Assembly (NCBI RefSeq): GCF_932274485.2
Contig: NC_065882.2
Span: 56,581,431-56,645,430 of the forward strand
Direction: 5' to 3'
Length of the DNA: 64,000 nucleotides
DNA from: Patella vulgata
Lineage: Eukaryota > Mollusca > Gastropoda > Patellidae
This document shows positions 58,085 to 64,000 of the stretch, piece after piece. Numbering within the stretch: position 1 is the first letter of the stretch; the number at the start of each line of letters is the position of its first letter. Below the pieces are notes generated by a model. It was not told the origin of the DNA. It ran no database searches and saw nothing but the letters and a program-made list of their open reading frames with translations. The position numbers and the translations under genes were made by a program.

Positions 58085-58320
58085 ATAAATTAGTGGGGTT
58101 GGGTTTAACACGTCATTGAGTCAAGTGGTGTGGTTTGGATTCTCAGCTTGTACGTGACCAGGAGTAGGGTCGTCTGTCAAACCTTGTGGGTTTTCTCCGT
58201 GTCCTCTGGTTTCCTCTCACAGCTAAAGACTAATATACCCACGGAAATTATTGAAATAAAATTGATCATGTCTCGAAATGGTCTAGTTTTTGTTGAGTGG
58301 GCGTCTAACGTCGAGTGGAC
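58085..58320 (+). repeat. SINE family 2 with (CT)n tail
   Basis: GGTTTGGATTCTCAGC (decayed B box), TACGTGACCAGGAGTAGGGT, GGGTTTTCTCCGTGTCC, TCTGGTTTCCTCTCACAGC, ATTGAAATAAAATTGATC and GTCGAGTGGACGTTA, then a CT microsatellite (58324-58371). This copy defines the family's 3' end. Confidence 0.82.
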
Positions 58321-58323
58321 GTT

Positions 58324-58371
58324 ATCTCTCTCTCTCTCTCTCTCTCTCCTCTCTCTCTCCTCTCTCTCTGA
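58324..58371. repeat. (CT)n microsatellite, SINE tail
   Basis: Imperfect CT run immediately 3' of the SINE family 2 copy; the same tail occurs at 63.4 kb. Confidence 0.93.
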
Positions 58372-58379
58372 TCATGAGT

Positions 58380-59564
58380 AATTTTCCTTAGAACCAAGTA
58401 GGTCTTCGTGCCAGGAAGGCTCTTTAACACGTATTGTCTGCACCTACATGCAACAGCCATCTGAAATAAAGTAAAATTCGCATGAATTGCAACTGTTAGA
58501 TACTCGCAATATTTACTGCATTGCCATTGGACTATTGGTTATAAATCACTATGGTATAATCCATACCCCATACACGGACAAATATCATTGTTAAAGAGCT
58601 ATTGATGGCATTCATCTGTCACTACTGTAAGTACTAATTGTTCATATTGTCACAATATAATTCCACTTGAATAATCTAAGACCAAAGTGAATTATTTAAA
58701 TGACTTATCCTGTATAGCCTTAAGTTAAAATCAATATTAGTATGGTAGATAGTAAAGTAAGTAGATCAAAATTAAGCTACCTATTATCGATCATAGACTT
58801 GTATGTACCTAAATGAATAATGGTCAATAAGTCATAAATTAACAGTAAGCTTAATTATCGGATTTAAAGAGACGTTATTGTCTCAATCTCGGGTGTCTAC
58901 ATGGCAAGGGGAAGGTGTAGACTTCTGCCTAACCTCGTGGGTTTAATCGTATTATTGAAAATTAAACACACCATATATTATTATTATTTTATTATTAGTC
59001 CTGTAAGAGTTGGTCAGAGATTTCTTGAGCTGTTCATTAGAACATAATACGTATAATCTACTGTTATTTTGCAAAATATCTGCAGAATTCAACAGTTTTA
59101 TATTTTAGCAAACTGGTCGACACACAGTCACTTATAATATATCAAATGTCATATATTCACCGAAGCAAGTAAAATTTTGTTTGCCGAACGTAGTTGTCAC
59201 CTGAGAAAAATTTAAAGAGAAGGTAGCAAGGTATAAAATCCTTGTTTCTTATTTGACACTGACTTGATTTTCTCACTTCTATGAATACGAACACAATGGA
59301 CTTTGGGCATAATATTTTAGCATCAGCTTAATGTTATTAGTAAAAGAGATATTTCACATTACTGGCGTCTATGAGCGTTCTTGCTATAATAGTTAAAAAT
59401 AAAGAAAACTAAATATGGGCCATAATAACAAAAATGTAACAAAAAATAAATTTGTAGGAATGTCTTTTCAGTTACCATGTAAACAACCATGTTTTAACAG
59501 TAAAGACATAAGGGAAAAGATAAAAATTCAAAGTCATTAATTTGACTCCAGTTGTCTAAATAAA
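58380..59564. other. unannotated AT-rich DNA
   Basis: About 59360-59560 has weak likeness to the TTAA MITE family (CTTGCTATAATAGTTAAAA, AATTTGACT). Otherwise nothing was recognised. Confidence 0.4.
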
Positions 59565-59573
59565 GGTTTGAAT

Positions 59574-62328
59574 GGCAGTGTGAAGTTAGCTCGATTTTCG
59601 TTTTTCGATATTGGTGAATAACGAAAAACGAGCTACTCGTTATTCGATATTGGCGAATAATGAAAAACAACTAGCTCGTTTTTCGATATTGGCGAATGTC
59701 GAAAAACGAGCCACTCGTTTTTCGATATTCAAACTTGAATCTCAAAAAAGTAGATTGAATGGAAGTACATGGACAAAATTTCTCCAAAACACACTTGATT
59801 AAATCAGTTTTGTAAAATGAACTAAATATATCGTAATAGAGGATGCCTGAGCAGTGTATTCACATAAAACTGCTCTTTCTCCTTGTTTTTTGATATTGGC
59901 GAATCCCGAAAAACGAGCTACTCGTTTTTCGATATTCAGGCTTGAATGTCAAAAATACAAATTTTAATCATGTATATCTACAGAATGTCTCCAAAGCACA
60001 TTTGCTTATATAAGTATTCTAAAACGAACTAAAAATATCATAAATTGGGATGCCTGAGCAGTGGATTCACATAAAACTGCTCTTTCTCCATGTTTTTTTG
60101 ATATTGGCGAATCTCGAAAAACGAGCTACTCGTTTTTCGATATTCAGACTTGAATGTCACAAATACAAATTTTAATCATGTATATCTACAGAATGTCTCC
60201 AAAACACATTTGATTATATAAGTATTCTAAAACGAACTAAAAATATCATAAATTAGGATGCCTGAGCAGTGGATTCACATAAAACTGCTCTTTCTCCTTG
60301 TTTTTTTTTATATTGGCTTGAATCAAAAAAGTAGATTTAATGGATGTACATCGATAGAATGTCTCCAAAGAACATTTGATTAAATCAGTTTTGTAAAACG
60401 AACTAAAGATATCATTAATGGGGAAGTCTGAGCAGTGGATTCACATAAAATTACTCTTTCTACTTGTTTCTTGATATTGGCGAATGTCGAAAAACGTGTA
60501 GCTTGTTTTTCGATATTCAGGCTTGAATCTCAAAAAAGCACATTTGATGGATGTATATCTACAGAATGGCTCCAAAACACATTTGATTAAATACTTTTTC
60601 TAAAACGAACTAAAGATATCATTAATGAGGATGCCTGAGCAGTGGATTCACATAAAACTGATATTTCTCCTTGTTTTTTGATATTGGCGAATCTCGAAAA
60701 ACGAGCTACTCGTTTTCGATATTCAGGCTTGAATGTCAAAAATACAAATTTTAATCATGTATATCTACAGAATATCTCCAAAACACATTTGATTATATAA
60801 GTATTCTAAAACGAACTAAAAATATCATAAATTAGGATGCCTGATTTAATCAAATGTGTTTTGGAGACATTATATCGATGTACATCCATTAAATCTACTT
60901 ATTTAAGATTCAAGTTTGAATATCGAAAAACGAGTAGCTCGTTTTTCGAGATTCGCCAATATCAAAAAAAAGGAGAAATATCAGTTTTATGTGAATTCAC
61001 TGCTCAGGCATCCTCATTTATGATAGCTACACGTTTTTCGACATTCGCCAATATCAAAAAACAAGTAGAAAGAGTAATTTTTATGTGAATCCACTGCTCA
61101 GGCATCCTCATTAATGATATCTTTAGTTCGTTTTAGAAAACTGATTTAATCAAATGTGCTTTAGAGACATTCTATCGAAGTACATCCATTAAATCTACTT
61201 TTTTGAGATTCAAGTTTGAATATCGAAAAACGAGTAGCTCGTTTTCCGAGAATCGCCAATATAAAAAAAAAACAAGGAGAAAGAGCAGTTTTATGTGAAT
61301 CCACTGCTCAGGCATCCCAATTTATGATATTTTTAGTTCGTTTTAGAATACTTATATAATCAAATGTGATTTGGAGACATTCTGTAGATATACATGATTA
61401 AAATTTGTATTTTTGACATTCAAGCCTGAATATCGAAAAACGAGTAGCTCGTTTTTCGAGATTCGCCAATATCAAAAAGCAAGGAGAAAGAGCAGTTTTA
61501 TGTGAATACACTGCTCAGGCAACCTCTATTACGATATATTTAGTTCGTTTTACAAAACTGATTTAATCAAATGTGTTTTGGAGACATTCTGTCGATGTAC
61601 GTCCATTAAATCTACTTTTTTGAGATTCAAGTTTGAATATCGAAAAACAAGCTACACGTTTTTCGACATTCGCCATTATCAAAAAACAAGTAGAAAGAGT
61701 ATTTTTTATGTGAATCCACTGCCCAGGCATCCTCATAAGTAAATGATATCTTTATTTCGTTTTACAAAACTGATTTAATCAAATGTGTTTTGGAGACATT
61801 CTGTAGATATACAACCATCAAATCTGTTTTTTTGAGATTCAAGTTTGAATATCGAAAAACGAGTCGAGATTCGCCAATATCAAAAAACAAGGAGAAATAT
61901 CAGTTTTATGTGAATCCACTGCTCAGGCATACTCATTTATGATATTTTTAGTTCGTTTTAGAAAACGTATTTAACCAAATGTGTTTTGGAGAAATTCTGT
62001 AGATATACAACCATCAAATCTTCTTTTTTGAAATTCAAGTTTGAATATCGAAAAACGAGTAGCTCGTTTTTCGAGATTCGCCAATATCAAAAAACAAGGA
62101 GAAATATCAGTTTTGTGTGAATACACTGCTCAGGCATCTTCTATTACGATACATTTAGTTCGTTTTACAAAACTGATTTAATCAAATGTGTTTTGGAGAC
62201 ATTCTGTCGATCTACATCCATTAAATCTACTTTTTTGAGATTCAAGTTTGAATATCGAAAAACGAGCCACTCGTTTTTCGTTATTCACCAATATCGAAAA
62301 ACGAAAATCGAGCTAACTTCACACTGCC
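59574..62328. mobile_element. fold-back element, 2.75 kb, perfect 9-bp TSD
   Basis: The ends GGCAGTGTGAAGTTAGC and GCTAACTTCACACTGCC are perfect inverted repeats, extending inward through CTCGATTTTCG and further. The flanks carry a perfect 9-bp direct repeat GGTTTGAAT (59565-59573 and 62329-62337). The left arm (to about 60840) and right arm (from about 60845) are inverted copies made of units of about 207 bp. Each unit holds GCCTGAGCAGTGGATTCACA, a TTTGATATTGGCGAAT block, a near-perfect palindrome around CGAGCTACTCG, and ACAGAATGTCTCC. There is no protein-coding capacity. A 9-bp TSD with fold-back structure suggests a non-autonomous Mutator-type element, though the TIR differs from that of the element at 15.2 kb. 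Confidence 0.9.
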
Positions 62329-62373
62329 GGTTTGAATACCATTAGAAAGCATAGCCAGCGGCTGCCAGGCAGG

Positions 62374-63146
62374 ATACGCCCACATTTTCGAGAGATGGAT
62401 AGAGAACAAGCTAAAAATAAAGTGATTTTTCCTACAATCAAGGGCCTTCATTCAGGAAATTACAATTCGATATGCACAAATATCGAAAGGAACCGAGATC
62501 TTTGGGTTATAAACTTACATTTCAAGTTTCAACAATATTGGATAAAAATTGTGACCTCTATAGGGTCCACAACCTTGATATACCATATTTTTACGCTATT
62601 TGTGAACGAAGGGCGGCCATTTTGTCTGTCAGTTTTGGGCCGATTTTCACGAAATTCTAACTCAGCCGTCCTTAGGGTGTAACGGTGATATAATAATACG
62701 GTTTTTTTTTTAAATTTGATTTTAAAAATAGGACTTCTATAGGGTCCACAAGCTAAAAACGCGATTTTTCATACAATCAGGGGCCATAATTCAGGAAGTT
62801 ACGGTCCGATATGCGCGAATTTCGAAAGGAACCGAGATCGTTGGGTTATAAATTTACATTTAAAGTTTTAACAAGATCGGATAAAAATTGTGACCTCTAT
62901 AGGGTCCACAAGCTAAAAACGTGATTTTTCGTACAATCAGGGGCCATAATCCATGAATTTTAGATCCGATACATGCCAATATCGAAAGCAGGCGAGATCT
63001 TTTGGGGATAAACCTATATTTCAAGTTTCGTCAAAATCGGATAAGAATTGTGACTTGTAGAGAGTCCCCAAACAATAGTTGACGGACGGACGGACGGACG
63101 GACAGGGGCGACGGCATAATACGTCCACATGAAAATGTGGGCGTAT
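62374..63146 (+). mobile_element. second pearl/Helentron-like element, 160-bp cores
   Basis: The left end ATACGCCCACATTTTC is inverted relative to GAAAATGTGGGCGTAT at the right end. Inside are core units with AAGCTAAAAAC, GCGATTTTTC, ATCAGGGGCCATAAT, TCGAAAGGAACCGAGATC and GTGACCTCTATAGGGTCCAC. Units start at about 62408, 62750 and 62910. The last two are 160 bp apart; the first is separated by an extra 180 bp. A (GACG)n microsatellite follows (63081-63103), then a terminal hairpin (ACGTCCACAT-GAAA-ATGTGGGCGT). Cores, microsatellite, sub-terminal inverted repeat and 3' hairpin match the layout known for Helentron-derived elements. Confidence 0.7.
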
Positions 63147-63254
63147 AAAAAAGCGATTACGCAATATAATTTTAACAAAAGACCCTTTGTTTTGTCTATC
63201 CCGATACAAGAAGTCTTTTCCGTTATCGTGGGGTTGCATGGGAGAATTGTTAGC

Positions 63255-63392
63255 GCGTGCGCGTTATATCATAAGGTCTGTCATTGATTCAACTGGCGTG
63301 GTTTCGATTCCCCAGTATTACGTGACAAGGAGTAGAGTCGCCTGTCCAACCTTGTGGGTTTTCTCCAGGTCCTCTGGTTTCATCCCACTGCT

Positions 63393-63396
<4 letters not shown>
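63255..63396 (+). repeat. SINE family 2, head and body
   Basis: CTGTCATTGATTCAACTGGC, B box GGTTTCGATTCCCC, TACGTGACAAGGAGTAGAGT, GGGTTTTCTCCAGGTCC and CTCTGGTTTCATCCCACTGC. It breaks off at the GA microsatellite. Confidence 0.85.
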
Positions 63397-63429
<33 letters not shown>

Positions 63430-63440
63430 GAGAGAAAGAG
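63397..63440. repeat. (GA)n microsatellite between inverted SINEs
   Basis: Imperfect GA run. On the minus strand it is the (CT)n tail of the following SINE copy. Confidence 0.93.
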
Positions 63441-63690
63441 AGAGTGAGAGAGTTAACGTCCACTCGACACAAACTAGGTCATTTCGGGACTAACACATGG
63501 TTCAATTTTATTTCAATAATTCGCTTGCGCGTAGGGGTCTTTAGCAGTGGGAGGAAACTGGGGGACGCGGAGAAAACCCAGGAGGTTGGACAGGTAACCC
63601 AACTCCTTGTTACGTACAACCGGTGAATCGATACCACGTCAGTCGACTCAATGGCAGACAATATGATACCGCGCGCACGGGCTAACCAAA
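63441..63690 (-). repeat. SINE family 2, inverted copy
   Basis: On the minus strand: CTGCCATTGAGTCGACTGAC, GTATCGATTC, TACGTAACAAGGAGTTGGGT, GGGTTTTCTCCGCGTCC, CAGTTTCCTCCCACTGC, ATTGAAATAAAATTGAACC, GTGTCGAGTGGACGTTAAC and the CT tail. It faces the copy at 63255-63396 tail to tail. Confidence 0.88.
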
Positions 63691-64000
63691 CCCACCCCTA
63701 CCATGAATAAATCTCAAACAAAGTAATAACAGAAAAGACAAATCGCTCTCAATGTCGACAGAAACAATATTTGATATAGTTGATTGCTACGTTGGTTTTA
63801 AATGGCCATGTAGGGCGATTTTATTCAACTCTATTGGATGTCTAATTGAAAAGCACTGTAATTTTTGTTGAACTTTAAATTTTAAAAGGAGATTTTCAAG
63901 GTCAGAGTATGGAATGGGTAGTTTTACCGTGTAACGGAATGAACATTTTGACCACATAACAGTTAGTATTTTGAATAATAAATGAAATGGGGTTGAATTT
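63691..64000. other. unannotated AT-rich DNA
   Basis: Nothing recognised to the end of the window. Confidence 0.5.

Noticed and set aside
59611-61088. Short repetitive open frames such as those with repeated ARFSILAN.
   Set aside because: They are readings of the fold-back element's internal repeats and are not kept between units.

Overview
The window looks like intergenic and intronic DNA from a lophotrochozoan animal, most likely a bivalve or other mollusc. It is AT-rich, gene-poor and eukaryotic: exons have GT-AG borders and most of the DNA is mobile elements. The mollusc assignment is inferred from three repeat types: two tRNA-headed SINE families, and two elements built like the bivalve 'pearl' elements (a tetranucleotide microsatellite beside tandem cores of about 150 bp). 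No database search could be run.

Host genes. The only host gene I can support is the 3' end of a DEG/ENaC-type sodium channel on the + strand (exons 1992-2049, 2259-2308, 4227-4305 and 4658-4834). The exon phases fit together. They encode the end of the extracellular domain, the second membrane helix with its GxS filter, and a short cytoplasmic tail. Earlier exons were not found and probably lie upstream of the window. No other convincing host exon was seen.

Layout. 1-5150: the channel gene, with an inverted repeat, a SINE and a tandem duplication in its introns and flank. 6.6-9.5 kb: old SINEs, one split by a hAT-like MITE. 10-12.9 kb: a 121-bp minisatellite broken by an intact Tc1 transposon, then a 28-bp minisatellite. 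13-20 kb: TIR-bearing elements, a 2.1-kb Mutator-like element with a 9-bp target duplication, and a truncated Tc1. 20.3-23.1 kb: nested and tandem TA-flanked MITEs ending in a small Helitron-like element. 28-30.4 kb: a MITE and a Helitron/pearl element with eight core units (146-bp period). 31-35 kb: SINEs and a second intact Tc1. 37.5-38.1 kb: a fossil reverse transcriptase of Penelope-like type. 40-55 kb: TTAA-flanked MITEs, a hAT-like MITE, AT microsatellites, degenerate TTAGGGTTA-type repeats, a young SINE with a 12-bp target duplication and a complete 687-bp MITE. 58-64 kb: a 2.75-kb fold-back element with a perfect 9-bp target duplication, a second pearl-like element and an inverted pair of V-type SINEs.

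What stands out. The two 9-bp-TSD elements (15221-17301 and 59574-62328) are the best candidates for undescribed families. The second is almost wholly one giant imperfect palindrome, made of about 207-bp units that each carry a smaller near-perfect palindrome. The two Tc1 copies have full-length transposases that differ at 6 of 339 residues, so that family moved recently. Most other open frames fall in repeats or AT-rich DNA and were not called as genes.
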